DNA of 64,000 nt from Polystyrenella longa (GCF_007750395.1 NZ_CP036281.1:5913001-5977000); one strand, 5' to 3'; counted from the first letter of the stretch, positions 37,845 through 47,800 are shown. The notes: generated from the letters alone by a model not told the origin. A program made the numbers and translations.

Positions 37845-40058
37845 TTATCCGACCGGGGTGGCGACCTGTTCGGAAGCGACTTCTTCGGGAGTGATGGTGA
37901 TGACGATCGATTTATAACTGGGAGTCTTCGACGTATCATCGACCTCGGTTGAAACCAGTGCATTCGCTTCGGGGTAATACATCAAGGCATTGCCCGCCCG
38001 AATGAAGAACGGCCGGGCCAGTAGGTAACGCATTTCACCCGCGCCACTTTTGACTCGCACGCGCTGGTCGGAGGTTAACCCGAGTTTTTGCATGTCCGTT
38101 TCGTTGAGCAGTATGACATCGCGGCGTTCCTGTCCCCGGTAGATATCTTCTTCATCGTAAACAACCGTGTTGAACTGACCTTCGGAACGAACCGTCATTA
38201 ACCGGAGTTCGTTATCCTGCAGAGCGGGTGGTTCCGGAATCGGTAAGGCGTGGAACTTCGCTTTGCCGCTGGGGGTTGGAAAATTGTAGCCTTCCAAGGT
38301 TCGGCCAGTGACGTGAAATTCTTTTTTGGTGGCGTCGATCTCACCCAGTTGTTCGTAACCTGGAATCAATTCCGAAATCAGTTTGCGAATGGCGGAGTGA
38401 CTTTCCAGTTCGTCCCAATCAATCGGGCTGTCGCTGCCAAGCAATTTTTTGGCGATGGCGTTGATAATGCTGACTTCACTCCGTGGACCTTCCAGGCGTT
38501 GTGTTCCTCCGTCGCTCATTCGGACGAAGCTGAACATCGACTCCTGGGTTGTGGGTTGAGGTTCTTCATCGCGAGGAAAAACGGGCAGAATGATCGTTTC
38601 CTGACCAAGTCCCCAGGCGTGGCCGGTGTTTAATGTTGTCGAGAGATAGACGTTTAATTTGAGGTTACCAAACGCCTCCGTCGCGAACTGCGCATCCGGG
38701 TTGCTGCCGAACAGGTTGCCTCCCAGACAGAAGGCAGTTTCCATCTCTCCTCGCCGGGCCGCCTGCATGCAGGCCATCGTGTCGTAACCGGGTGACTTGG
38801 GAATGGAAATGCCGAGTTTTTGCTCGAACCGTTCGAGCATATTCGTTTTCAATTGCGGCACGACGCCCACGGACCCCATTCCCTGCACATTACTGTGACC
38901 ACGAATCGGCATGACGCCCGCTTCACGCCGACCAACCATCGCGCGAAGCAGAGCGACGTTGGCGATCATCTGCACATTTTCGGTCGCATGCAGATGATGC
39001 GTGATTCCCATGGCCCAGGCGATAACACAGTTTTTGGCATCCATGTACTGGCGGCTCAAGTCATCAATCGTCGCGCGATCCACACCCGACTTGGTAATGA
39101 TTTCGTCCCAACTCGTCTGATCGATTTGATCTTTGAATTCCGCGAAGCCTTCGGTGTGTTCATCAATAAACTGTTGAGACTGGGCATTACTTTCGAGCAC
39201 ATTCTTCGCCACACCGGCGAGCAGTGCCATGTCGCCCCCGATATGAGGCTGGATGTAGGTGCTCGCAATTTCGGAACCGAACAACAGGCTGCGGACATCG
39301 CTTGGCACTTTAAAGTTGACGAGGCCGAGTTCTTTAACCGGGTTCAGCACGACGACTTTACCACCGCGTCGCCGAATTTCCATCAACGTGCGCATCAACC
39401 GCGGATGATTGGAGGCCGGGTTAGCACCGACCAGAATATAGAGGTCGGTCTTATCGAGATCTTCCAGTTGAACCGTCCCCGCCCCGGTTCCCAAGCTACT
39501 CGTCAGCCCGACGCCGCTCGGTTGATGGCAATAGAACGAACAGTTGTTGACGAAGTTCGTCCCGAACAGGCGGGCCATCATCTGCAGAAGAAACCCGGCC
39601 TCGTTGGAGGAGCGGCCACTGACATAGAAAAAGGTTTTGTCCGGTCCGCTGGCGTTCATTTGCCCGGCGATTTTATCAAAGGCGTCCTCCCAACTGATGG
39701 GACGATACTGGTCGTGCTTCGGTCCACAAATCATCGGTTGAACCAACCGCCCGCTGTTCTCCAATTCGCGTGAAGAGAGGGACCGAAGTTTGGGGATCGT
39801 CATTTTCTCGAAGAAGTCCGCCGGAATAGCCGCCTGTAAATCGGACGCCATCGCCTGGAACGATTTCTTACAGACTTCGGGGAAGTGCCCCGCTTCGTTC
39901 TTCATCCCCCCGGACTGGCCCCCCATACCAACCGCACAGGTCTTACACGTATTGCGGGCAGACATCGACCGCCACATATTAAGCCACCCGACTCGATGGA
40001 ACAGCTTGAAGCTATACTTCATCGCCTGCCACCCACCGCCACTTTTCAGTTTACGCAT
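37845..40058 (-). CDS. FdhF/YdeP-type molybdopterin oxidoreductase
   Basis: A 737-residue protein of the molybdopterin oxidoreductase superfamily in the YdeP branch. The N-terminus has CKTCAVGMGGQSGG, a partial metal-site motif instead of the full four-cysteine cluster. A molybdopterin-binding core contains FFYVSGRSSNEAGFLLQMMA, SFYCHQPSGVGL, YILVGANPASNHPRLMR and PIRGHSNVQGMGSVGV, followed by a C-terminal molydopterin-dinucleotide domain (residues about 620-720). No selenocysteine codon is involved. E. coli YdeP is linked to acid resistance. The methyltransferase gene directly downstream may act in the same pathway. Confidence 0.9.
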   Translation of the reverse strand: MRKLKSGGGWQAMKYSFKLFHRVGWLNMWRSMSARNTCKTCAVGMGGQSGGMKNEAGHFPEVCKKSFQAMASDLQAAIPADFFEKMTIPKLRSLSSRELENSGRLVQPMICGPKHDQYRPISWEDAFDKIAGQMNASGPDKTFFYVSGRSSNEAGFLLQMMARLFGTNFVNNCSFYCHQPSGVGLTSSLGTGAGTVQLEDLDKTDLYILVGANPASNHPRLMRTLMEIRRRGGKVVVLNPVKELGLVNFKVPSDVRSLLFGSEIASTYIQPHIGGDMALLAGVAKNVLESNAQSQQFIDEHTEGFAEFKDQIDQTSWDEIITKSGVDRATIDDLSRQYMDAKNCVIAWAMGITHHLHATENVQMIANVALLRAMVGRREAGVMPIRGHSNVQGMGSVGVVPQLKTNMLERFEQKLGISIPKSPGYDTMACMQAARRGEMETAFCLGGNLFGSNPDAQFATEAFGNLKLNVYLSTTLNTGHAWGLGQETIILPVFPRDEEPQPTTQESMFSFVRMSDGGTQRLEGPRSEVSIINAIAKKLLGSDSPIDWDELESHSAIRKLISELIPGYEQLGEIDATKKEFHVTGRTLEGYNFPTPSGKAKFHALPIPEPPALQDNELRLMTVRSEGQFNTVVYDEEDIYRGQERRDVILLNETDMQKLGLTSDQRVRVKSGAGEMRYLLARPFFIRAGNALMYYPEANALVSTEVDDTSKTPSYKSIVITITPEEVASEQVATPVG

Positions 40059-40223
40059 AATTCAACGCCAACCTGAGATGAACATAGAGAGAAGAAATGC
40101 CTCCGATAAGAGCATCGTTTCAGTGTATCACAGCGAAGGGGGGAGGGTGAAGGTGAGGGTGGGAGAATGTGGGAGAACTCGACATCGTTTCGATCAGCAT
40201 TGTTTCGAGTTGAACGGCTGATT

Positions 40224-40406
40224 TTCAACACGAAGTCACGAAGACACGAAGTAAATCAGGGTAAGTCCAGACAAACTCGAAGAGTTGTCTGGACTGCATA
40301 GCGACACAAAGCGTGTGCAGAACCATCAACCGGAAATGCACCCTTGAAGGACACCCTCTCTCATTGTCATCTTAAAATCTTTGTGCCTTTGTGCCTTCGT
40401 GTTGAA
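40224..40406. repeat. Inverted repeat pair flanking a 160-bp intergenic segment
   Basis: TTCAACACGAAG at 40224-40235 is the exact inverse of CTTCGTGTTGAA at 40395-40406. Both sides continue as imperfect short tandem copies: CACGAAG on the left and CTTTGTGC on the right. The segment lies between the start of the molybdoenzyme gene and the stop of the VOC gene. A run of 11 C follows at 40419. Phrases of the CACGAAGACACGAAG kind are a common repeat in planctomycete intergenic DNA, from memory. Confidence 0.55.
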
Positions 40407-40427
40407 AGAGAGCTTCACCCCCCCCCC

Positions 40428-40847
40428 CTAATCCTCCAAGATCTTCCATAACTTGGCGGTGGCCAGTTCGATGCTATTGTTGGCCGGGTCGCGGAAGTAG
40501 AGGGATTTGCCGCCCTGGGGCCAGTCGATTTCAGCTTCGATTTCGATTTCTTTCTCAGTCAGTTTTTGTCTCCATTCTTCCAGTTCGTTTTCCTTCATCC
40601 GGAAAGCCATGTGACAGGGGCCGTGGGCTCCATGGCGGGGGATCTCGACACCGGCGACTTCCATGTTGTGCCCGCTGGATCGGTCTGGATTGAAGACGAG
40701 AAACAGACTCTGCCGACAACGAAAAAAAATGTGATGCGGGGGATCCTCATCCAGCACTTCCAGCCCGAGGACATCCGTGTAGAACTGCTTGATCCCCGTG
40801 AGATCGTCGGCGTAAATAATCGTTTCCAGAACACCGTGTGGTTGCAT
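40428..40847 (-). CDS. VOC-family (glyoxalase/dioxygenase fold) protein
   Basis: A 139-residue metalloprotein-fold domain. The ATG at 40847 starts just before the family-like VLETIIYADDLTGIKQFYTD, so the longer frame was not used. Paired beta-alpha-beta-beta-beta modules are seen, with FFRCRQSLFLVFNPD and a final DPANNSIELATAKLW, where the last Glu is a typical metal ligand. VOC proteins include glyoxalase I, fosfomycin and bleomycin resistance proteins and dioxygenases; the metal ligands here do not decide between them. Confidence 0.85.
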   Translation of the reverse strand: MQPHGVLETIIYADDLTGIKQFYTDVLGLEVLDEDPPHHIFFRCRQSLFLVFNPDRSSGHNMEVAGVEIPRHGAHGPCHMAFRMKENELEEWRQKLTEKEIEIEAEIDWPQGGKSLYFRDPANNSIELATAKLWKILED

Positions 40848-41006
40848 GTCGAGTGAGTCGCTTTCGGAATGAATTCGAATGAAATGCCTCGGCGGGCGGA
40901 TGCGAATTATTATATCGTTGAATTCACTACTGGACGAGTCGACCATGCGTAGCTAATATTACAGCACAGTTCTTTCTTCGTTTCCCCTCTCGACAGGGTT
41001 TCATCG

Positions 41007-41627
41007 ATGACCACGATCGAACATGCGCTGGTCGGTATGCATGGTGCTTTACTATTAGGGGTGAATACAAAAGCGGGTTGGGCAGCAATCACGCTGGCGG
41101 CGGTAGCGTCGATTCTCCCCGACTTCGACGGGCTGGCACTGCTGGTGAGTGTGGAGCAGTTTGATGCGGGGCACCGGGTTTGGGGACATAACCTGTTGGT
41201 GATTGTGATCACCTCTCTCATCCTGGCAGGTTCACAGTATCGGTTTCACTGGATCGAACGGCTTGCCCGGCGGTCCAGCCGGATACTCCTCACCGAGGCC
41301 CAGACGCGAGTTAATAGCCCACCAGTCGCGGCCTCGTTTCTCTTTCTGTTTGTAATCGTCGCCACCTGTCAGATCGTGCATCTCTTCTGCGACATGGTGG
41401 TCTCGGGCGGCCACGGCCTATCACACTGGGAAGTCCTCCCCTTCTGGCCATTTCACAACAAGGGCTTTGTCTTCCCCCTCATCCCCTGGGGCGATGTTGG
41501 CCCCACAGTCATCCTGATGCTGGGTGCCATCACCCTCGCCAAACTCCCGCAACTCACAAAAACCATTTCCGGTGTGACCTTACTGACGCTATGCAGTTAC
41601 CTGGCAGCACGCGGCGCGATGAGTTGA
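41007..41627 (+). CDS. YdjM-like membrane-bound metal-dependent hydrolase
   Basis: A 206-residue integral membrane protein with His and Asp motifs typical of the YdjM/LexA-regulated membrane hydrolase family: EHALVGMHGALLLG near the N-terminus, SILPDFDGLALL, HRVWGHNLLVIVI and HLFCDMVVSGG, then FPLIPWGDVGPTVIL. About four to five helices are expected. The substrate is unknown; related proteins are described as phospholipase-like or membrane-remodelling. Confidence 0.82.
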   Translation: MTTIEHALVGMHGALLLGVNTKAGWAAITLAAVASILPDFDGLALLVSVEQFDAGHRVWGHNLLVIVITSLILAGSQYRFHWIERLARRSSRILLTEAQTRVNSPPVAASFLFLFVIVATCQIVHLFCDMVVSGGHGLSHWEVLPFWPFHNKGFVFPLIPWGDVGPTVILMLGAITLAKLPQLTKTISGVTLLTLCSYLAARGAMS

Positions 41628-41686
41628 TGAGAAGTTGAATTGTAATGAAGGAGAGTTTTTGAATCACTCTCTCCCCCCTCTCAACC

Positions 41687-41719
41687 CCAGCTTGCATTAG
41701 TAAGGGTGATGCAAGCTGG
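41687..41719. terminator. Hairpin between convergent genes
   Basis: A perfect 11-bp stem CCAGCTTGCAT / ATGCAAGCTGG encloses an 11-base loop in the 142 bp between two convergent stop codons. It is symmetrical and lacks a T run, so it is best read as a weak or bidirectional terminator or an mRNA-stabilising hairpin. Confidence 0.45.
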
Positions 41720-41769
41720 TAGGACAGTGAGATGGAAGCATTCAAGCCGGGAGAGCAAAGAGTATTATC

Positions 41770-42786
41770 CTATAGCCCTACAATGCTCGCATCGTAGGCG
41801 GCTATCTCAAACCCGGTGGGATCGGGGGTGAAGGCTTGTTGACCTCCGATGGGTTTGAGACGCGAGATGGGGATGCCGGTTAGCTCGGAGACGGTTTGGC
41901 TTAGCGGTCCAAGTTGCGCGAGATCGATTTTGACTTTGCGACCGAATTCTTTTTCATGCATCTTTAGTGCTACGGCGACTTCTTCGAGCGCGGCGTTGCC
42001 CGCTCGTTCGCCAATTCCGTTAACCGTACATTGGACGACGTTGGCTCCCTCTGCGATGCAGGCGAGTGAGTTTGCCACGGCGAGACCGAGATCATTGTGA
42101 AAGTGAACGGCGAGCAGAGCTTTGTGCAGGTTGGGGACGTTGCTCTGAATCTCTTTGATGAAATCAACCGCCTGCGGTGGAGTGAGAAAACCGACGGTGT
42201 CGGGGAAGCCGATGGTGGTTGCCCCGGCTTTGATGGCCTCGGTGTAACATTCGCAAAGAAAATCTTTTTCGGTTCGGCTGGCGTCCTCCGGGCTGAAGGC
42301 GACGATCAGAAATTTTTTGGAGGCATAAGAAACCGTCTCTCCGATGAGATCCAGAATTTCTGTTTTCGATTTATTCAGTTTATGTTCCCGGTGCAGGGGA
42401 CTCGTTCCACAGAACAGGCTGACCCCCCTCTTGGCCAGTGGTTGGCCTTCGAGAGCAACTTCGGCAGCATCGACATCTCCTTTGACAGTCCGGCAGAGAG
42501 CTGTGAGGACCGGCTTTTTGATGACTCCCACCATCATACGAATGGCGTCGATATCGGCTTGCGAGGATGCAGGGAAACCGGCGTCGAGCGAATGAACTCC
42601 CGTTTTCTCAAGTAGTTGAGCAATACGGACTTTCTCGTCTGGTTCCAAGGTGGCGCCCGGCATCTGTTCGCCATCGCGGAGAGTCGTGTCGCTGAGCATC
42701 ACCTTGCCCGACTTTTTGTGAAAGCCAATCACGGTGTGCTTCAGGGACTGCGAAAGATTCCATTCGAGGCGTTTAAACAGATTCAT
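41770..42786 (-). CDS. LeuA-like acyltransferase (isopropylmalate/homocitrate synthase family), catalytic part only
   Basis: A 338-residue protein starting at an ATG at 42786. The TIM-barrel DRE domain shows [20 protein letters not shown] (metal and acyl-CoA site), [55 protein letters not shown] and [18 protein letters not shown]. It ends shortly after the second linker ([20 protein letters not shown]) and has no C-terminal LeuA regulatory domain. This form is seen in homocitrate synthases and in short isopropylmalate or citramalate synthase relatives. The reaction, acetyl-CoA plus a 2-oxo acid, is certain only at the superfamily level. Confidence 0.85.
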   Translation of the reverse strand: MNLFKRLEWNLSQSLKHTVIGFHKKSGKVMLSDTTLRDGEQMPGATLEPDEKVRIAQLLEKTGVHSLDAGFPASSQADIDAIRMMVGVIKKPVLTALCRTVKGDVDAAEVALEGQPLAKRGVSLFCGTSPLHREHKLNKSKTEILDLIGETVSYASKKFLIVAFSPEDASRTEKDFLCECYTEAIKAGATTIGFPDTVGFLTPPQAVDFIKEIQSNVPNLHKALLAVHFHNDLGLAVANSLACIAEGANVVQCTVNGIGERAGNAALEEVAVALKMHEKEFGRKVKIDLAQLGPLSQTVSELTGIPISRLKPIGGQQAFTPDPTGFEIAAYDASIVGL

Positions 42787-43140
42787 CGGGAACACTTTTT
42801 GATTCGGTAGGCAGAAGATTTTTTTCTGAACGGGAGTAACTGTATTCAATCAAGCCCAAGTTCACCAGACTCGTTTTCCTTCCCGGTTCCGCGCCAAATT
42901 TTCCCGTTTCCTTCAATTGGAGGCCCTTTGGAGGTAGAGGGACTTCGAGCGAGGTATTCATTAAATGCTGCAAAAACAGGGGTTTGGTGAAACCAACGCC
43001 CGAGGGAACGCCCACCCTCGACATTGGTGTTGACCAAACTTGAATCTTTTTTGACAATCCGCCGACTTTCTCCAGGAAACCGGTGGGCTTGTTGCCGGTC
43101 TCTTCTCTCGATTTCGACCCTGTACTGGATAGGTAGCACT
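42787..43140. other. Intergenic region before the outer membrane protein gene
   Basis: About 350 bp between divergent genes. An in-frame upstream extension of the following gene from 43024 has no ribosome binding site or signal and is not used. No other feature was found. Confidence 0.35.
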
Positions 43141-44292
43141 GTGAAGACAAAACTGTGCACTTTAATACTGACTCTGCTGATTTCGCCCTGTTTACTGGCC
43201 GATGATTTTTTGCCCCCCATTACCATGGCGATGCAGAACTCCGATCCTTTTAGTGGTTTGGGAGATCCGAGTGGAGATTTCAATCTGCCCGCCCCTGGGG
43301 GCAATGACTTTGGCGCTCCGCCCGATTTCTCGGCTCCGCTGCAGTCACCAACGACCCCGTCGCCAGCACCCGATCCGGCCTTTACGGTACCCGGGAACGA
43401 TCCATTCCTCGCACCGCAACAACAGCAATTCAATCCGTATCAGCCAATCATGCCTGGTCCTGCTCCCACGCAGGGGTTCACTGGAGCTCAACCTTACGAC
43501 TTCGGCTGGAAACAGCGTTACGACGTCAACTGGATGCCGGCAGAATCGACCTCGCCGGACGTGGGAGATTTTGGCATTCTCGAGTTCGACGCCGAGTGGG
43601 AATATTCGATGCCGTTCGCTCAATACTGGGTTCTCTCATCAACACCACAGTTTGGTGTTCAGTTCTGGGATGGCCCTGATAGCTCCCCGATTCCGACACG
43701 CAACTTGCCCAGCGAAGTGTATCGCTTTGGTTGGGACTTTGAACTGGAAACACCTGCCAACGGTCCGTGGAGTGTGCAACTTGGATTTACTCCGTCGATC
43801 AATACCGACTTGCAGGATAATTTAACTTCGGATGCCTACAACTGGGATGGTCGCGGAATTTTGTTTTACAATGCATCACCTACGATGACTTATGCTTTGG
43901 GTGTTGGGTTCTGGGACCGTGTTGATGATCAATGGATTCCCTACGCTGGTTTCGTCTGGACCCCCAGCCCCCGATGGGAATTCCGGATCATGTCACCCGA
44001 ATCGCGAATCAGTTACTTCCTGGGTAACTTTATGGGATACAAAACCTGGCTCTATGGTAAAGGGGAGTATCACGTAGATGCTTACGAGATCGACATGGAA
44101 CCCGCAGGTGTTCGAGAGAAAATTCAAATTGAAGACTGGCGAGCCGTCATGGGTATCTATTTCGATCGAGGACACTATCAGAAATTCATCGAAGCAGGAT
44201 GGGTCTTCAATCGTGAGGTGACCTTCAACAATGGCACCCCTGGCTTTGATATCGGCGATGGCTTCCTGTTGCAGGGTGGCTACCGATTCTAA
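43141..44292 (+). CDS. Probable outer-membrane beta-barrel protein
   Basis: A 383-residue protein with a GTG start followed by a signal peptide (KTKLCTLILTLLISPCLLA). Residues 25-125 are rich in Pro, Gln and Asn, and are probably disordered. From residue 130 many alternating strands with aromatic girdles appear (FGILEFDAEWEYSMPFAQYW, ALGVGFWDRVDDQWIPYAGF), ending in GGYRF with a terminal phenylalanine, a hallmark of outer-membrane barrels. This fits the planctomycete cell plan with an outer membrane. No family name is known to me. Confidence 0.78.
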   Translation: MKTKLCTLILTLLISPCLLADDFLPPITMAMQNSDPFSGLGDPSGDFNLPAPGGNDFGAPPDFSAPLQSPTTPSPAPDPAFTVPGNDPFLAPQQQQFNPYQPIMPGPAPTQGFTGAQPYDFGWKQRYDVNWMPAESTSPDVGDFGILEFDAEWEYSMPFAQYWVLSSTPQFGVQFWDGPDSSPIPTRNLPSEVYRFGWDFELETPANGPWSVQLGFTPSINTDLQDNLTSDAYNWDGRGILFYNASPTMTYALGVGFWDRVDDQWIPYAGFVWTPSPRWEFRIMSPESRISYFLGNFMGYKTWLYGKGEYHVDAYEIDMEPAGVREKIQIEDWRAVMGIYFDRGHYQKFIEAGWVFNREVTFNNGTPGFDIGDGFLLQGGYRF

Positions 44293-44366
44293 GACAGGCG
44301 ACCGTCCGAACGGGCCGTGATTAACTTATAATCAGACCACGACAACCTACCTGAAAGCGAAGCACC

Positions 44367-45104
44367 ATGAGCGATCAACTGGCCATTGTACTGGCAGCAG
44401 GACGCAGTACCCGGATGAAATCAGACCTGCCCAAGGTTCTGCATGAAATCCACGGGAAACCGATGATCGACTATGTTCTGGATGCCGTTCGCAGTGCGGG
44501 GTTGAATAAAGTCGTGGTCGTCGTCGGCCATCAGGCTGAACGCGTGCAGCAAGCACTTTCGCATCATGACGAGTTAGAATTTGCTTTGCAAACAGAACAA
44601 CTGGGCACAGGCCATGCCGTGATGAGTTGTCGCGATCAACTGGCGGCACACAACGGACCCGTCGTAGTTCTTGCGGGCGATACGCCGTTGCTGCAAGCAA
44701 GCTCTTTGGAAGGGCTGGTTAAACAACTCGTTGATAATAATGCGAGTGCCGTGATCGGTTCTGCGAACACCGAAAATAACTTCGGCCTCGGACGCGTTGT
44801 CCGCAGCGCCGATGGTCAATTTGAACGGATCGTCGAACAGAAAGATGCCAATGAAGCCGAACAGCAAATCACCGAGATCAATACCGGATGTTACGCGTTT
44901 GACTCGCAGTCGCTGCTCCGTTCACTCGATCAGTTGAAACCGGAAAACTCTCAATCGGAGTATTACCTGACGGACTGCCCCGGCATAATGCAGCAAGCAG
45001 GTGAAACGGTTCTCGCCAGCTGCCTGTTCACCATCGAAGAAGCGATGGGCGTGAACACTCAGGAACAACTGGCCGAAGTCAGCCAGGCCATTCAACCCTG
45101 CTGA
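44367..45104 (+). CDS. GlmU-type nucleotidyltransferase domain protein
   Basis: A 245-residue nucleotidyltransferase matching the uridylyltransferase half of GlmU: VLAAGRSTRMKSDLPKVLHE, EQLGTGHAVM, VVVLAGDTPLLQ, FGLGRVVRSADGQFERIVEQ and ITEINTGCYAF. It probably makes UDP-N-acetylglucosamine from the sugar 1-phosphate, a precursor for peptidoglycan and LPS. The C-terminal left-handed beta-helix with the acetyltransferase is missing and the gene ends cleanly, so acetylation must be done by another protein. A start at 44367 has no strong ribosome binding site. Confidence 0.85.
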   Translation: MSDQLAIVLAAGRSTRMKSDLPKVLHEIHGKPMIDYVLDAVRSAGLNKVVVVVGHQAERVQQALSHHDELEFALQTEQLGTGHAVMSCRDQLAAHNGPVVVLAGDTPLLQASSLEGLVKQLVDNNASAVIGSANTENNFGLGRVVRSADGQFERIVEQKDANEAEQQITEINTGCYAFDSQSLLRSLDQLKPENSQSEYYLTDCPGIMQQAGETVLASCLFTIEEAMGVNTQEQLAEVSQAIQPC

Positions 45105-45170
45105 ATCCCCAAATTGCTCAGCACGGCATGGCAACGTTTGCCATCGCGGGTTTGTATTAGACGCATACCT

Positions 45171-45226
45171 TGTTTTGAAACGGCCCTACGCCTCTGGCGG
45201 TTTTGAAATGGCCCTACACCTCTGTC
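45171..45226 (+). repeat. Two tandem copies of a 28-bp repeat
   Basis: Units 45171-45198 and 45199-45226 share TTTTGAAA-[C/T]-GGCCCTAC-[G/A]-CCTCTG and differ at four or so positions. The second unit overlaps the last codons of the exonuclease gene at 45214. The inverse of the core appears in the 189-bp insertion at 36656-36675, so this is a dispersed repeat family. Confidence 0.7.
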
Positions 45227-46044
45227 GCTGGTGGAGACCATTTGCCCCAGTGTTTCAGGTAGTGTGTATAAGCCGGGCTATCGGTTGCCTGGGTTTCGAG
45301 CCACGTCTTAGTCTTGGAGACGAGATCCTGTTCCTGCTCGATCGTCAGTTGACCGCAGAGAACGCGGCTGCGAAGGAACACGAAATACGTATCGAGCACA
45401 TCGCAGCGACAGTAATCGTTGATCGCTTCGACTTCACCCCGTTCATACATGTCTTGCACATAAGAACCATCGATGCCTGTCTTGCCCGGTTTGCCGATCA
45501 GGTTCGCCAGCAAGTTGAGGCCACCGGTTGCTTTGCCTGCACCAAAGTTGGTGAAGAGATCCATCAGATCCAAATGCGAAGTCGTGTTGTATCTGTTCCG
45601 CGCCTGCTCGAATGACCGGGCGTTGAGATTGAACCACTCTGGAAGACTGTAACCGTATCGATACGCAGCGAGTTCCATCACGGGCAAATCGTAGCCACGA
45701 CCGTTGAAAGTGACAAAAGTAGGATGCTGGTAGTGCCGCCAGCCCATCCAGAAACGCCGCGTAATTTCGTGCGGGCGGTATTCCGGAGAGTCGAGGACCG
45801 TCAGATCGATCAGGCGAAAGTGGGAATCAATCTTTGCCACCGCCACCGAGATCGGCAGCATAAAGGTTGCTGGTAAAACATCTCTCCCAGTTTGCTCCAG
45901 CAACTCATCCCGATACTGCCGAACCGCCTCTTCTGCGGAATGCCCTTTACCCGGGTATCGGACTTTGGCGATTAAATCTCCATCCGCAACCGTTTCTACG
46001 TCAAAGATCAGGTAGGCGACCTGCTGCTGTTGTTCATTTTCCAT
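45214..46044 (-). CDS. PolB-like 3'-5' exonuclease
   Basis: A 276-residue protein starting at an ATG at 46044 that matches the predicted 3'-5' exonuclease family related to the proofreading domain of B-type DNA polymerases. The three acidic motifs are seen: Exo I at [19 protein letters not shown] (Asp and Glu), Exo II at [19 protein letters not shown] (Asp), and Exo III at [18 protein letters not shown] (Tyr and Asp). The role in repair or RNA decay is unknown. It has no polymerase domain. Confidence 0.88.
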   Translation of the reverse strand: MENEQQQQVAYLIFDVETVADGDLIAKVRYPGKGHSAEEAVRQYRDELLEQTGRDVLPATFMLPISVAVAKIDSHFRLIDLTVLDSPEYRPHEITRRFWMGWRHYQHPTFVTFNGRGYDLPVMELAAYRYGYSLPEWFNLNARSFEQARNRYNTTSHLDLMDLFTNFGAGKATGGLNLLANLIGKPGKTGIDGSYVQDMYERGEVEAINDYCRCDVLDTYFVFLRSRVLCGQLTIEQEQDLVSKTKTWLETQATDSPAYTHYLKHWGKWSPPATEV

Positions 46045-46241
46045 GAAGCCTCTCTCCTGATGACTGTCTCTATGGGGCCTTAAAGATACGGTGAAAACCA
46101 AGGGTGCCGTTCGTGTCGGTACATGACCTGAAAAACTGGGAATGGCATTCCCCCGGTCCGCTCGATACGATAGTGACGACTCCCCTGTAGTGCTCCGATT
46201 GTACCCGATCCGTGATTTAAAATTAATGGTGACGCTTCTTC

Positions 46242-47330
46242 ATGACGACCCCAGACCAACCCACAACCGAAAGAAACCCCAATCCGAAGGACGCGCAAGA
46301 GGCGTTACAGGAACGGGAGGCCAAAGCACTGCAAGGTCTGGCGGCAGCTCAATCACGGTTGCGGACCGAGATCCGGAAGGTGATCATCGGTCAGGAGGAA
46401 GTCGTTGACCTGATGCTGACATCCCTGTTCAGCGGCGGACACTGCCTGCTGGTGGGAGTCCCTGGCTTGGCAAAGACGTTACTGGTCAGCACCATTGCCC
46501 AGGCATTGGAGCTTTCCTACCGACGAATCCAATTTACGCCCGACCTGATGCCCTCGGACATAACCGGAACGGACGTATTACAGGACGATCCGGAAACGGG
46601 TAAACGGAGTTTCCGGTTCATGAAAGGACCGTTGTTTACCAATATCCTGCTGGCCGATGAAATCAACCGGACGCCTCCCAAAACACAGGCGGCATTGCTC
46701 GAAGCAATGCAAGAACGCCATGTCAGCGTGGGCACCCATACCTACAAGCTACCTGATCCCTTCTTTGTACTGGCGACACAGAACCCGATTGAACAGGAAG
46801 GGACTTATCCTCTTCCCGAGGCGCAGCTCGATCGGTTTATGTATCAGATTACAGTTTCCTATCCGTCCGCCGCGGAAGAACTCCGAATTCTAAAACAAAC
46901 GACACGCGGCGCCCGTCCCGAACTCGATTGCGCGTTGACTGGGGCACAGGTGCTGGCTCTACAGGAAGTCGTACAGAAGATTCCAGTTCCCGAACATGTT
47001 TATGTCTATGCCCGCGATTTGATCCGGCAAACCCGACCACTGGAGGAGGGGGCTTACCCCTTTATTAAACAGTACGTTTCCTGGGGAGCCGGGCCTCGCG
47101 CGGGGCAGTTCCTCATTATGGGGGCCAAAGCCTACGCGCTCCTGCAGGGACGATTTCAAGTAACGACTAAAGATGTTCAGGCCATTGCACGACCTGTGCT
47201 CAGGCACCGCTTGGTGACGAATTTCCAAGCAGATAGTGACCGGATCCAACCAGACGACGTGGTTGCCATGTTACTTGAACAAGTTCAAGTCGAAGCGAAA
47301 GCCTCCGCCAAATCGCTACGGGATGTCTGA
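46242..47330 (+). CDS. MoxR-family AAA+ ATPase without its usual partners
   Basis: A 362-residue ATPase. Walker A is GVPGLAKT, Walker B is ILLADEINRTPPK, and the sensor segment contains ATQNPIEQEGTYPLPEAQLD with the MoxR-specific pattern. The C-terminal lid includes VSWGAGPRAGQFLIMGAKAY. MoxR ATPases act as chaperones for cofactor insertion or complex assembly, nearly always beside a DUF58 protein and von Willebrand factor A proteins. None follow here: the next 470 bp have no gene and the next gene is a histidine kinase. Confidence 0.9.
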   Translation: MTTPDQPTTERNPNPKDAQEALQEREAKALQGLAAAQSRLRTEIRKVIIGQEEVVDLMLTSLFSGGHCLLVGVPGLAKTLLVSTIAQALELSYRRIQFTPDLMPSDITGTDVLQDDPETGKRSFRFMKGPLFTNILLADEINRTPPKTQAALLEAMQERHVSVGTHTYKLPDPFFVLATQNPIEQEGTYPLPEAQLDRFMYQITVSYPSAAEELRILKQTTRGARPELDCALTGAQVLALQEVVQKIPVPEHVYVYARDLIRQTRPLEEGAYPFIKQYVSWGAGPRAGQFLIMGAKAYALLQGRFQVTTKDVQAIARPVLRHRLVTNFQADSDRIQPDDVVAMLLEQVQVEAKASAKSLRDV

Positions 47331-47800
47331 GTAAGGCCCGGCCTTCTGTTGAGGAAATTACCTCAACCCGCCCCTTGCGACTGCTACAAGCGACAGAATC
47401 CAAGCAAGCATCAAAGGCAGGTCCGATACACCTGTAAAGCCTGCTACAGCATTCGTCTAACCGCCACAACCGGCCATGCGTACTCTTCGGCCCTGATCGT
47501 CTGTTCCTAAGAAGCTCTCGAACTAAACCGTCAATCCAAAGTCGATCTGAATTTAAGTAATTCCAGCCGCCTATTTAGCTTAGACGAAATATAGTTAGGC
47601 TGTCTAAACAATTTAGAGACCGTGGAAGTAAGTAGATCCCTTCGTAGAACAGATGCCAGTTTATCGCTGGAAGCAAGGTTCTCGGTTCTGGCAGTTTCCC
47701 CCTCGGGGCATTTGCCAATCTACAAGCTTCTTCACTTCCTACCTCTTCTGCTTTCATTCGAAAGCAGGTCTCTGATTGAGGAACCGGTTGGTACAACTTC
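47331..47800. other. Intergenic region between the MoxR gene and the histidine kinase
   Basis: About 470 bp where a DUF58 gene would be expected. No frame reads as a DUF58 or von Willebrand protein on either strand. A loose inverted repeat TTAGAC / GTCTAA around 47584-47610 may mark the kinase promoter region. Confidence 0.4.

Noticed and set aside
37845-40058. Selenocysteine-containing formate dehydrogenase
   Set aside because: The frame has no in-frame TGA and the N-terminal motif is the YdeP type with C-x2-C, not the FdhF selenocysteine site.
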